From Pseudomonadota bacterium (GTDB lineage Bacteria > Pseudomonadota > Gammaproteobacteria > Steroidobacterales > Woeseiaceae): DNA of 64,000 bases. Below, in pieces: positions 46,500-54,930 of the stretch. The stretch's first letter is position 1; the number at the start of each line of letters is the position of its first letter. The translations under genes and the position numbers were made by a program. The notes under the pieces were generated by a model. It did not search any database and had not been told where the DNA came from. It was given only the letters and a program-made list of their open reading frames with translations. The DNA lies in contig JAQCAD010000011.1 in NCBI GenBank assembly GCA_027621915.1, forward strand, positions 23,524 through 87,523. Direction: 5' to 3'.

Positions 46500-48212
46500 T
46501 CAGCTCATGGGCCAAACTGACGCCAAATACTTCCAGTTGACCGCATAATAAAGAACGAAAATCGCCAGGAAGAAAATCGCCAGCAGGAACGTGCCAGGCG
46601 CCGCAAAGCCCCATTTCCCTGCCGCCGCATGCCCGCCGTCCGGAACTGCGACTGGTTCCGCGCGCATCAGTGTGCTGGTCGTGAATCCATAACTGGATTC
46701 CGAGCCCACGGGTTTTCCAAGGAACACCGACAGAACCGTTACCAGGATGTAAATCGCACCACCGATCACCGCTGCCACACCGGAAATTCCAACAATTCCC
46801 ATAAAGGTGTAGGCACTGGCAGGATAATCAAAGCCAATTACCGCGTCTGTGAATGCCATATCAAAGTGTCGACGTTGAACGCCGAGCGTACCGGCACCCA
46901 TCATCGCCATGGTAAACACCATCATGCCGCCGCCGAACAGGTAGGGTTGAATCCTGGCGAGGCCCGGCAACATCACCTGCTTGCGGAACAACGTCGGGAT
47001 CAGAAAATACGTGAGCGACATGAACGCCAGCGTAGTTCCGATAACCACCGTCGCGTGGAAATGTCCGGGCACGTAGATCGTGTTGTGAATGATGATATTA
47101 ATCTGCTCAGTACCCATCACGACGCCGGAGATACCGCCGATAAAACCGAAGCCGATCAGCGACAAGAACATCCCGGAGAAGACGGGGTTGCCCCATGGCG
47201 CTTTTCTGAGCCACTGGAACAGGCCATTCGTGTAGCCCTTTGCGCGCTGTGCCACTTCTATGGAACCAGGCACAGTCAGTCCATGCACCATGCTGGCCAG
47301 CACCGCGAGGTACATCGCGTAACTCGTATTGAAAATCTTCCACTCTGAACTCAGTCCCGGATCGACCAGCAAATGGTGCGCGCTGGCGAGTTGGAGAAAA
47401 GCGATATACAGGAAGAAAGCGGTGCGGCTGACCTTTTCCGACAAAGGCCTGGCGCCAAAGACAATTGCGGCAATGGCGTACCAGACGGAGACATGAGCGG
47501 CAACGTTGATCTGTTGTGAAGAGTGCCCAAGTGCCCACCAGACAAGTCGATACATCGCAGCATCGATGTTGTTTATGTACCCGATTGACCAGAGGTAGGT
47601 TGGTATCAGGATGACTGCGCCTGACGCAATCGTAAACACAGCGATGATGCACGCGGTCAGCGCACCGAAAGTGACAAGCGGAATAGACCCTTCATAGGTC
47701 TTTTCTTCTTTTGCAATGACGAGAGTACCCAGGAAGACAAAACATCCGAGGAGCGCACCCACAGCAAATAAAATCAGCCCCAGATAGAAGTTTGGATTCG
47801 CAGGCATCGGCACGTATGAGGTCATCATGACTGACGCATCGCCGTTCAGTACTGCTGCGTTATTGACGATAATGCCTGTCAGCATTAATGCAAAACCCAG
47901 CCACGCTATTTTCGGTGTTGCAAGCCGACACCTTAAAAGCGTGGACGAACAAAAATAGAGCAGAGCAATTTCGAATGTGATGATCCAAAAAATGAGCATG
48001 TTGACGCCATGCAGCGTCAGCATCTGGTAAAAACGATCGGCGGGAAGCAGATGGACCGCCGGCCAGCGAGTCAGCGTTACCAGCAGAGCCATGACACCGC
48101 CGAACAAAAGTATGACCACGGCGAGGACCGCGTTCGAGCGCATGAGAAGCTCGGCAGGCTTGTGAAACTGCAGGCCGGATTCAGGGCACGCTCTAAAAAG
48201 TTCGTTGCTCAT
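46500..48212 (-). CDS. Heme-copper oxidase/NO reductase-type subunit I
   Basis: The ATG at 48212 overlaps the subunit II stop (ATGA). The 570-residue protein has about 14 helices and a complete metal site: His68 and His386 for low-spin heme, His384 for high-spin heme, His230, His279 and His280 for CuB or FeB. The Tyr that follows CuB-His by four residues in oxygen reductases is Gln234 (LGHSSQQIN). Loss of that Tyr is seen in NO-reducing members of the superfamily, so NO reduction is plausible. Subunit II is CuA-type, so electrons come from a c-type cytochrome. The longer upstream frame overlaps subunit II and is rejected. Confidence 0.9.
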   Translation of the reverse strand: MSNELFRACPESGLQFHKPAELLMRSNAVLAVVILLFGGVMALLVTLTRWPAVHLLPADRFYQMLTLHGVNMLIFWIITFEIALLYFCSSTLLRCRLATPKIAWLGFALMLTGIIVNNAAVLNGDASVMMTSYVPMPANPNFYLGLILFAVGALLGCFVFLGTLVIAKEEKTYEGSIPLVTFGALTACIIAVFTIASGAVILIPTYLWSIGYINNIDAAMYRLVWWALGHSSQQINVAAHVSVWYAIAAIVFGARPLSEKVSRTAFFLYIAFLQLASAHHLLVDPGLSSEWKIFNTSYAMYLAVLASMVHGLTVPGSIEVAQRAKGYTNGLFQWLRKAPWGNPVFSGMFLSLIGFGFIGGISGVVMGTEQINIIIHNTIYVPGHFHATVVIGTTLAFMSLTYFLIPTLFRKQVMLPGLARIQPYLFGGGMMVFTMAMMGAGTLGVQRRHFDMAFTDAVIGFDYPASAYTFMGIVGISGVAAVIGGAIYILVTVLSVFLGKPVGSESSYGFTTSTLMRAEPVAVPDGGHAAAGKWGFAAPGTFLLAIFFLAIFVLYYAVNWKYLASVWPMS

Positions 48213-48760
48213 TGCCCACCCTCCACGACATAAATCTTGCCGGTCATATTGTGGTGGCCCAAACCGCAGAACTCGTTGCAGATTATCGTCTGATCGCCTG
48301 CTGTATCCGGAGTTATCGTCATGACCATTTCGTAACCGGGAAGTATCTGCGTATTGATATTGACTGGCTGCAGGGAAAACCCGTGTTGCCAGTCCATGGA
48401 TGAAATATGCAGCCGATAGCTCTGCCCCTTCTCGAGTTCCAGCAGCGGCCACCACTGCCACAGTCGCCCGAGCAGGTAGACATCGCTACCTGGTGGCGGA
48501 CGTACGACTGGCAAATTCGCCGCCGTCTCCGTTCGTATTGTGTATTGATTGACCATCGCCTGCGTCTTGGCCATATAGGCCTGCGGCGTGGTTCGATAAG
48601 CTTCGTTTGACAGGTTTTGCTTACCGTAGATATGCCAGATCGGCATCATGAAAAACATGAACAGAGACCACACTAAAGCTATCCCTATCCAGGTTCCCTC
48701 AACTCTATCCAGTGGTTGCTTCCACCAAATGGTTTCAGCAGGCGGCTGTATGGCACTCAC
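48209..48760 (-). CDS. CuA-type subunit II of heme-copper oxidase
   Basis: The 183-residue protein has one N-terminal helix (residues 22-42) and a cupredoxin domain with the CuA ligands: His in DWQHGFSLQP and the cluster CNEFCGLGHHNM. The second helix of typical subunit II is missing, as in ba3-type oxidases. GTG at 48760 has GAGGGG upstream and is the only good start. It feeds electrons to subunit I, translated right after it with an ATGA overlap. Confidence 0.92.
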   Translation of the reverse strand: MSAIQPPAETIWWKQPLDRVEGTWIGIALVWSLFMFFMMPIWHIYGKQNLSNEAYRTTPQAYMAKTQAMVNQYTIRTETAANLPVVRPPPGSDVYLLGRLWQWWPLLELEKGQSYRLHISSMDWQHGFSLQPVNINTQILPGYEMVMTITPDTAGDQTIICNEFCGLGHHNMTGKIYVVEGGQ

Positions 48761-48801
48761 GACGTTTCCCCTCTTGTCTCAGGTATTCCAATCAATAACG
48801 G

Positions 48802-48966
48802 CTACGGCGCAATTGGAATGGTCACAATTTCCATAATTCCCCATATGATGTAGAACACTGTTGGGACAACGACGCCTACGAAAAGCAAGATAAAGGGGTT
48901 ATCAAGGATTCTTTGAAAGACTGGAACGCGTACGAAGCTTTGTGTGCCTGTATTCTCTTCGCTCAT
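48802..48966 (-). CDS. 54-residue single-helix membrane subunit
   Basis: Reading leftward, ATG at 48966 with AAGGA eight bases upstream begins MSEENTGTQSF. A single long helix (about residues 25-48, FILLFVGVVVPTVFYIIWG) follows, and the stop is a TAG at 48802. It is the first gene of the oxidase operon, 41 bases before subunit II. Small one-helix subunits of this kind (IIa-like) are common in B-type oxidases. The ribosome site, composition and place make it a likely real gene. Confidence 0.8.
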   Translation of the reverse strand: MSEENTGTQSFVRVPVFQRILDNPFILLFVGVVVPTVFYIIWGIMEIVTIPIAP

Positions 48967-49052
48967 TGCGAGTTTCCTTTATTAGCCAATGATTGTTCTT
49001 GTTAATTGCCGGGTCGCGTCCATCGCGATGACATCATGCAGGTCTGATTGAG

Positions 49053-49083
49053 CCCCATATATACGGGGTTCAACTTAAACCCC
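49053..49083. promoter_or_regulatory. Overlapping inverted repeats in the oxidase leader
   Basis: The central GGGG (49065-49068) can pair with CCCC at 49053-49056 or, as GGGGTT, with AACCCC at 49078-49083. Only one hairpin can form at a time. The region lies about 90 bases upstream of the first oxidase gene on the minus strand and before the DUF1566 gene on the plus strand. It could be an operator or attenuator. Evidence is pattern only. Confidence 0.35.
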
Positions 49084-49174
49084 TTACAGGCCGTGAAACA
49101 CTGGGGAAAATACCTAGAAACGTAAGCCCGCATGGGTTGCACCATCGAGATCGAAAACAGTTAAGCTCACGGAT

Positions 49175-49801
49175 ATGAAACGGCGAATCCTCATACTGGT
49201 AATGATTGCCGCCCTCCCAGGCTGCGGTGGCTCCCCGGACGAACAGTACGCCGTTCACGATACGAAATACCGTGCGCTTGGCGCCGCCGGTGTGGTCGTT
49301 GAAAAAGGCACCGGCCGATGCGTGGAAGACACGTTGACGGGCCTGATCTGGGAGGCAAAAACTGATACTGCCGGACTGCACAACTGGCGGCATCGGTACA
49401 GCTGGTTTAATCCCAATGAGACCCACGATGAACTGGACTATCGTGGCCTCGAAGACGGTGGAGAATGCACCGATTCCGCCTGCGACACCTGGAATTTCGT
49501 AATCGCAGTGAACGACGCGGGCCTGTGCGGATATCGCGACTGGCGTATGCCAACACGCGATGAGTTGTATTCGATTTCTGACCCACGCAAGGTCGATGCG
49601 CCGCCAACTGCCAATCTCGAGTATTTCCCGTTCATGCAGGCCGATGAATACTGGACTGGCTTCGACTATGCCATGCAATATGAATCAGCCTGGGCGTGGA
49701 ATTTCGTCTATGGCCATGACCGGGTTGACTGGAAAAGGAATCCAAAGTACGTGCGGCTGGTGCGTGGTCGGTCAACAGATTTGCCGGACGTGAAAGAGTA
49801 G
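49175..49801 (+). CDS. DUF1566-domain lipoprotein
   Basis: The signal has the lipobox ALPGC. The mature 190 residues match DUF1566: TGLIWEAKT, WNFVIAVNDAGLCGYRDWRMPTRDEL and a final YVRLVRG strand, a fold related to C-type lectin and FGE folds. Cysteine pairs (GECTDSACD) suggest a disulfide. Function is unknown; many relatives are surface binding proteins. Four bases separate its stop from the CtaA start, so the two are likely one transcript. Confidence 0.85.
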   Translation: MKRRILILVMIAALPGCGGSPDEQYAVHDTKYRALGAAGVVVEKGTGRCVEDTLTGLIWEAKTDTAGLHNWRHRYSWFNPNETHDELDYRGLEDGGECTDSACDTWNFVIAVNDAGLCGYRDWRMPTRDELYSISDPRKVDAPPTANLEYFPFMQADEYWTGFDYAMQYESAWAWNFVYGHDRVDWKRNPKYVRLVRGRSTDLPDVKE

Positions 49802-49805
49802 GCGC

Positions 49806-50759
49806 ATGGCGTTGCTCGCCCGATTATCGCTTCTGCTCGTCATATTGCTCGTCGTGCTCAGTGCATACCTCAGGCTCGATCACTCGGGTATCGGTTGTGA
49901 GCCATGGCCAGCCTGCTACGGCAATATCGGCGTGCCAGGTGATTCGCCCAGCGCGTCCGGCACATACGAGCGCCTGCTGGAAGAAGCAAGCAAACCGCTA
50001 TCGTGGGCAACGCCGTTGCATCGCCTGGTCGCCAGTGTTCTCGGTTTGCTCGTGCTGGGTATGACGCTCCTGTCACTTCACCAAAGAGAGCATCGGCTGA
50101 TATCGTTCAGCCTGCTGGCGCTAACGGTATTTCTTGCATGGCTCGGTATTTATTCCGAAGGCTTGCACAGCCCTGCCGTCGTCATGGGTAACCTGGGCGG
50201 TGGCTTCGCGATGCTGGGGTTACTCGGCTGGATGGTCGTCGGGAGATCCAAAGCTAAAAATCTTCCAACAACGGGCCTGCGAAGCGCGGCGATCGCCGCA
50301 CTTTGCTTGCTGGTCCTGCAGATTGCGATTGGTGGCCTTACCAGCGCCAATTTCGCGGCGTCCGCGTGCCAGACGCTACCGGACTGCCATGGCAGCTGGC
50401 TGCCAGGCGGAGACATTGTTACCGCAATGGACTTGTCTCGTGTACACGAGATCGGATCGACAGGCATGGTACTGGGTGGCGCGGAACGGGCTGACATTCA
50501 CAAGCTGCACCGGGTCACGGCTTTGCTGGCTGCAGTAATGATTTTTTTCGCAGGCGCGAAAGCTGTTCAGTCAGGTCGCGATTTCAGAATTATCGGTACG
50601 ACGCTTATCGCGCTCGTAACCCTCGAGTTTGCCCTCGGTGTGTCCGCGGTTATCTCAAGCGTGCCAATCGGCGTCGCCGTTGCACACAACTGGGTCGCCG
50701 CGCTCCTGCTGCTCGTGACCTTGAAATTGCTGGCCGAAAGTCAGGCTGCTTCGGGCTGA
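49806..50759 (+). CDS. CtaA/COX15-type heme A synthase, short form
   Basis: The 317-residue protein has eight helices and heme-ligand histidines in ATPLHRLVAS, IHKLHRVTALL and VAHNWVAALL. Two cysteine pairs lie in external loops (GCEPWPACYG and ACQTLPDCHG), as in the bacterial form of heme A synthase. It oxidises a methyl group of heme O to the formyl group of heme A. It and the other CtaA at 53227 are clearly different in sequence and length. Its 3' end overlaps the convergent NorB-like gene by 19 bases. Confidence 0.85.
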   Translation: MALLARLSLLLVILLVVLSAYLRLDHSGIGCEPWPACYGNIGVPGDSPSASGTYERLLEEASKPLSWATPLHRLVASVLGLLVLGMTLLSLHQREHRLISFSLLALTVFLAWLGIYSEGLHSPAVVMGNLGGGFAMLGLLGWMVVGRSKAKNLPTTGLRSAAIAALCLLVLQIAIGGLTSANFAASACQTLPDCHGSWLPGGDIVTAMDLSRVHEIGSTGMVLGGAERADIHKLHRVTALLAAVMIFFAGAKAVQSGRDFRIIGTTLIALVTLEFALGVSAVISSVPIGVAVAHNWVAALLLLVTLKLLAESQAASG

Positions 50760-52102
50760 ACTTCCTCACTCGTCGCTGACGACACAATCATACCCATCAG
50801 GCGAAATGCATTCCAAAGCACCAGCCAGATTCCAAGCATCAGCGTCACGCCGGAAAGTACGAATACCATCATGAATGGCCGGATCTGCGTCGCCATATCC
50901 TGAAACGAGGCGCCATCGTACAAGCCTCGGCCGAATCCTGCCGCAAGTAGCGCTACAAAGAATACTGCGAGCGAAATATTCGACACCCAGAATCCCGTCC
51001 TTACCTGCCCCGAGCAGACGCCATGCACTTCCGCGGAGAGTTCTTCGCGAATGATGTAAAAAACGGACGACAAGAGAATCATCGTATTGATTCCAATCGT
51101 ACTGCCCATCGAATGAGCGACGGTAACGTGGGTTCCATGAGTAACAAGATTGAATGCCGGCACAGAGATGATCAGCGCGAGCACGAGATTGATGAAAATC
51201 CAGATATCCGCAGCGAAGAGGAATCGGTAGGCGTTGCAATGGAGATTTTTTTGAAACTCCGTCAACGAACCACGCCAGTCCCAGAGGATTTTTCCAAGGA
51301 TCAGCAATTCCGTCATGCTGACCCCGTAAGCGAATAGCCGGATCCATGTCTGGGACGGCACCAGATACGTATGATGTGCCCAACCGAATATCAGGTTGAA
51401 CAGGCCAAGGAAATAGAGACTGAACGCCATCCTGGATCTCGCCGCTTCCTTGTCGCCGGAAATTCGAGTCGCGACATAGATTGCAGTGCCGTAGACCAGC
51501 ATGTTCCAGGACCCGGTAAGGGCACCATACGATTTCCATTGCACAATGATCTCGCGCACCATGCTTTCGCGAAAATACGGAATCAGCCAAAGGTACGCTT
51601 CACAGAAAGTGATAAAAAAGAAGACGACCCCGGTGCCCCACATCCAGTAATAAACCGGCCACGGCTCCTTCTCTTTGCGAACGGTATTGAAATAATTGAC
51701 GCCGAACATGATCCAGGTAAAAAATATCGGCACGCTGAGCGCTGCCGGGAATTCGAAATATTCTCGCCCGCCGAACCTGCCAGTCAGATAGCTGAAAAGA
51801 ATCGCCAGCCCGGTGAAAATGAATACCCAGAAATGAATATTCGCAGCCACCGGAGACCAGAGTTTCAGATTTTGTTGTCTCGGCAGATAAAAATAGATGC
51901 CACCGATTGCCGCAAGGAAAATCCAGGAGACGACCATCGACACATGGATTGGGCGTGTCTTGGTAAACAATAATTCCTGAAGAAAGTCGGGAAAGAGAAA
52001 CTGAAATCCTCCAATAACGCCGAAAAACATTCCAACTCCCAGCGAGAGCATGCCCAAACGAAGGAAATTCAGTCCGATAAGATCGTGTTCTCGAGCAATC
52101 AT
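50741..52102 (-). CDS. NorB-like heme-copper superfamily protein missing metal ligands
   Basis: The 453-residue, twelve-helix protein aligns with cytochrome-c NO reductase NorB: HVSMVVSW (His53), WAHHTYLV (His243/244) and THGTHVTVAH (His330) are kept. But the FeB histidine in NorB's HLWVEG is Tyr192 here (SYGALTGSWN), the catalytic glutamates of NorB are Thr196 and Asn200, and the second His of NorB's AHGH, a low-spin heme ligand, is Met332. It may therefore not act as a normal NO reductase. ATG at 52102 overlaps the NorC-like stop (ATGA). It is convergent with the short CtaA. Confidence 0.82.
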   Translation of the reverse strand: MIAREHDLIGLNFLRLGMLSLGVGMFFGVIGGFQFLFPDFLQELLFTKTRPIHVSMVVSWIFLAAIGGIYFYLPRQQNLKLWSPVAANIHFWVFIFTGLAILFSYLTGRFGGREYFEFPAALSVPIFFTWIMFGVNYFNTVRKEKEPWPVYYWMWGTGVVFFFITFCEAYLWLIPYFRESMVREIIVQWKSYGALTGSWNMLVYGTAIYVATRISGDKEAARSRMAFSLYFLGLFNLIFGWAHHTYLVPSQTWIRLFAYGVSMTELLILGKILWDWRGSLTEFQKNLHCNAYRFLFAADIWIFINLVLALIISVPAFNLVTHGTHVTVAHSMGSTIGINTMILLSSVFYIIREELSAEVHGVCSGQVRTGFWVSNISLAVFFVALLAAGFGRGLYDGASFQDMATQIRPFMMVFVLSGVTLMLGIWLVLWNAFRLMGMIVSSATSEEVQPEAA

Positions 52103-52605
52103 TGCGGGTCGTCCTCCTGCGTGACCCAACCAAACCAGGTCACCTCGTAATTCTTGGGCGGATAGGTTCCGGTCGTATCAACAAAGCCGAGGTACGAAAC
52201 AACATCGGACGTTTCATCCGGGCTCAAACCGAGATTGGGCATACTCGCCGTACCCGCTGCAATAAACGCTCCGGCGTAGGCTTCACCACGATTCGAAATG
52301 ACGTTCGTCAGGTCGGGGCCCATGTAACCACCAAGGCCGTAAAACTGATGGCAGGCAATGCAGTTGTACTTCTGAAACACCTGCTGGCCACGTCGCGCCT
52401 CATCGCTCATTGGCGGTACGTGCGCCGCTTCAGTGCCAACCGTATAGACGTAGGCCGAATAAAAGAAAAAGGACACAAACAGCGTGCCAAATATCAATCG
52501 ATTATTGATGATCGTTCCCCTGGATCGGCTCGGCGCCGCCAGATCATGCGGCCTGAAGTGGTAACAATCGTAACCGAATGTTGCGTGGAAAGGGTCCAAG
52601 TTCAT
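52099..52605 (-). CDS. NorC-like membrane-anchored cytochrome c
   Basis: The 168-residue protein has an unusually long polar leader of about 32 residues, then one helix (about 36-56) and a c-type domain with CIACHQFYGLGGYMGPDLTN and the axial Met in TASMPNLGL, matching NorC. It would pass electrons to the NorB-like subunit encoded next. The start at 52605 is the first ATG after a divergent promoter region. The Lrp-type regulator gene is on the other side. Confidence 0.88.
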   Translation of the reverse strand: MNLDPFHATFGYDCYHFRPHDLAAPSRSRGTIINNRLIFGTLFVSFFFYSAYVYTVGTEAAHVPPMSDEARRGQQVFQKYNCIACHQFYGLGGYMGPDLTNVISNRGEAYAGAFIAAGTASMPNLGLSPDETSDVVSYLGFVDTTGTYPPKNYEVTWFGWVTQEDDPQ

Positions 52606-52683
52606 TGCTTGTTTTCATGGAAAACACGCACTTTGTTCGGTGTATCTTGTGTTTATTCGATTATTTTTGCCTATATTTCCAGT

Positions 52684-52695
52684 ATGATCGATCAT
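52684..52695. promoter_or_regulatory. 12-bp perfect palindrome in a divergent promoter
   Basis: ATGATCGATCAT reads the same on both strands. It lies between the norC-like gene and the Lrp-type regulator gene, 30 bases before the latter's start, so it is well placed as an operator for the regulator itself or another dimeric factor. It does not match the usual Lrp consensus. Confidence 0.4.
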
Positions 52696-52725
52696 CGGCT
52701 ACTCGACCTGAAAAGAGGAAGGGCG

Positions 52726-53184
52726 ATGGACAAGAAAGACAAGGCAATTCTGAAAGCGCTTCAGGAAGATGCGACGCTTACGGTCGGCGAACTGGCCGAC
52801 TCGATCGGCCTGTCAAAATCCGCGTGCTGGCGGCGTATTCAGAACCTCGAGGAATCCGGTGTTATTTCTGCTCGTGTCACACTTTTGAATCAGGAGGCGC
52901 TTGGCCTGAACCTGACCGTGTTTGCCGCCGTACGAACACACGAACATACGGCCGATTGGTTCAACCAGTTTCACAAGGTTACGACGTCGATGCCAAACGT
53001 GATGGAAGTGCACCGCATGAGCGGTGACGTCGACTACCTGATTCGTGCTGTGGTGCCGGATATGAAGAGTTACGACAACATGTACCGGGAAATGATTAGC
53101 AAGATAAATCTGTTCGACGTCAGTTCTTCATTCAGCATGGAGACGATCAAATATACAACCGCACTACCACTCGACTATCTTTGA
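52726..53184 (+). CDS. Lrp/AsnC-family transcription regulator
   Basis: The 152-residue protein begins MDKKDKAILKALQEDATLTV. The helix-turn-helix is at residues 20-40 (LADSIGLSKSACWRRIQNLE), and a RAM/Lrp effector domain follows (SGDVDYLIRAVVPDM), the usual length. ATG at 52726 has AGAGGAAGGG upstream. The long frame extending to 52102 is excluded because it covers the NorC-like gene. It is divergent from the norCB-like pair and 42 bases before the second ctaA, so it may control one or both. The effector is unknown. Confidence 0.9.
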   Translation: MDKKDKAILKALQEDATLTVGELADSIGLSKSACWRRIQNLEESGVISARVTLLNQEALGLNLTVFAAVRTHEHTADWFNQFHKVTTSMPNVMEVHRMSGDVDYLIRAVVPDMKSYDNMYREMISKINLFDVSSSFSMETIKYTTALPLDYL

Positions 53185-53226
53185 TACTATTTCTGCCCAC
53201 TATGTCCACACCAATGAGATTTAGCG

Positions 53227-54252
53227 ATGTCAACGAATCCTGCTGAGAACAATCGCAGAGTTGCGCAATGGTTGCTCATTTGTTGCGCGCTTGTATTCGC
53301 AATGGTGCTCCTGGGTGGCGTGACGCGCCTGACAGGTTCCGGCCTGTCAATGGTCGAATGGCAACCGGTGACAGGCATTCTTCCGCCGATGAGCGACGAG
53401 GCATGGCGAAAAACTTTCGAGATGTATCAGCAGTCGCCGGAGTTTCAAAAAGTGAATTCCCATATGAATGTGGATGACTTCAAAGGAATCTTCTGGCTCG
53501 AATACCTGCATCGATTACTGGGTCGAACGATCGGGATAGTATTTCTCTTGCCATTTTTGTATTTCGTTGGGAAGGGCTATATCCGCAAGAATGACTGGCT
53601 TAAATACGCCCTGATGTTCGTGCTGGGCGGCATGCAGGGCGTGCTCGGCTGGTACATGGTCAAAAGCGGTCTCGTTGACAATCCGCGTGTCAGTCAGTAT
53701 CGGTTAACGTCTCACCTTATCGCTGCATTTCTCATTTATGCCTACATGTTCTGGGTCGCACTTTCACTATTGTTTCCGGCCGTCGGAAACAGACGCCATT
53801 CCTGGTACGGAAAATCAATGGCCCTCGCGACGCTTATATCAATTACCGTGATTTCAGGCGGCTTTGTGGCGGGACTGAAAGCGGGCAAGGTCTTCAACAC
53901 GTTTCCAATGATGGGCGACTACTGGGTGCCGCCGGGACTCATGGCGCTCGAGCCATGGTGGAGAAACCTTTTCGACAACATCGCCACCGTGCAGTTTGAT
54001 CATCGCGTGCTGGCGCTTGCAACATTTGGGCTGATTGTTGTTTTTTGGGCGAAATTCCCGAAAGCGGACGTGCCGGCTCGAATCCGGAAAGGCGTAAATG
54101 CGTTACTTCACACGTCAATTCTTCAGGTCGCGCTGGGCATTACGACACTGCTTCTCATCGTCCCGATTCCACTGGCTGTAGCGCACCAGGGTGTAGCCAT
54201 GTTGCTTTTCACTATTGCACTTTTCCTGTGTCATGGACTGCGACGGGTCTGA
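53227..54252 (+). CDS. ctaA: CtaA/COX15 heme A synthase, long (mitochondrial-type) form
   Basis: The 341-residue protein has eight helices and four heme-ligand histidines in EYLHRLLGR, RLTSHLIAAF, VQFDHRVLAL and VAHQGVAMLL. The conserved loops GLSMVEWQPVTG and AGKVFNTFPMMGDYWVP are those of the COX15 type of mitochondria and alphaproteobacteria. It oxidises heme O to heme A for oxidases. It has no external cysteine pairs, unlike the other CtaA here. It follows the Lrp-type regulator gene by 42 bases and is probably co-transcribed with it. Confidence 0.92.
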   Translation: MSTNPAENNRRVAQWLLICCALVFAMVLLGGVTRLTGSGLSMVEWQPVTGILPPMSDEAWRKTFEMYQQSPEFQKVNSHMNVDDFKGIFWLEYLHRLLGRTIGIVFLLPFLYFVGKGYIRKNDWLKYALMFVLGGMQGVLGWYMVKSGLVDNPRVSQYRLTSHLIAAFLIYAYMFWVALSLLFPAVGNRRHSWYGKSMALATLISITVISGGFVAGLKAGKVFNTFPMMGDYWVPPGLMALEPWWRNLFDNIATVQFDHRVLALATFGLIVVFWAKFPKADVPARIRKGVNALLHTSILQVALGITTLLLIVPIPLAVAHQGVAMLLFTIALFLCHGLRRV

Positions 54253-54275
54253 CCTCTCTGAAACTCTGCATATGA

Positions 54276-54773
54276 TTATTCCGCAGCCACCCACTCCTCC
54301 ACGGTCGCCGGCGTCTTCTGGAACTCCATCATCATTTTCCATCCATCCTTGCTTACAAGCAGTGCTTCGAAGTGCAAGTATTGATCAACCACTTCGCCTT
54401 GTTCCGGCGTTGCTGAATAATGAAAAATTCCTGTTTCGTGTGCGGTCGTCCCATCGTGCAGGCGTTGGGTAAATCGAAACTCGACCCTTGCCTGCATCGT
54501 TCCCGCTTCCGTATCCCGAAAACCCTGCTCCCAGCCACTGAGCGCTTTGGCAATCGGGTAGCTGGTATGCGTTGCATGGCTCACTAATATGGCATCCGGA
54601 TGATAGGTGGCTGCATAGCCCTCAAAATCTCCCTCGGACATTGTTCGTGAAACCTCCGCCCAGAAAATGTCCAGCCCCGATTCAACCAAATCCGTGTCTG
54701 CCGCGCTGCCGCTGCCCGCCAACAGGAGCGCCAGCCCGCAGGCAGTCGTCAAGATCCTGCAAATTTTACTCAT
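54276..54773 (-). CDS. Exported SnoaL/NTF2-like protein
   Basis: ATG at 54773 has AGGACG six bases upstream and opens a signal peptide ending GSGSA. The rest (about 140 residues) fits a DUF4440/SnoaL-like alpha+beta fold: FWAEVSRTMSEGDFEGYAAT, then YHPDAILVS, and a C-terminal sheet. Proteins of this fold bind small molecules or act as simple isomerases, but no catalytic residue is clear. The gene is convergent with ctaA and divergent from hemN. Confidence 0.8.
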   Translation of the reverse strand: MSKICRILTTACGLALLLAGSGSAADTDLVESGLDIFWAEVSRTMSEGDFEGYAATYHPDAILVSHATHTSYPIAKALSGWEQGFRDTEAGTMQARVEFRFTQRLHDGTTAHETGIFHYSATPEQGEVVDQYLHFEALLVSKDGWKMMMEFQKTPATVEEWVAAE

Positions 54774-54930
54774 TGGAATCGTCCTGCCTCGAGAAATGAC
54801 CATGCGGAAGCATACCGGGTACCGAAGTCCCCGTCTGTTTCCGGACAACACCAGCCACTCTGATTTTGCCTACTCTCCTGCGGTTAATACCAATTGGGTA
54901 TAGCCCTCTACTGAGGGAGGATCAGGCACG

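Noticed and set aside
48213..48461. N-terminal extension of subunit I
   Set aside because: It lies in the subunit II gene in another frame; the ATGA overlap fixes the start at 48212.
52102..52725. Long extension of the Lrp-type regulator
   Set aside because: It covers the NorC-like gene and its promoter; ATG at 52726 has a strong ribosome site and gives the family length.
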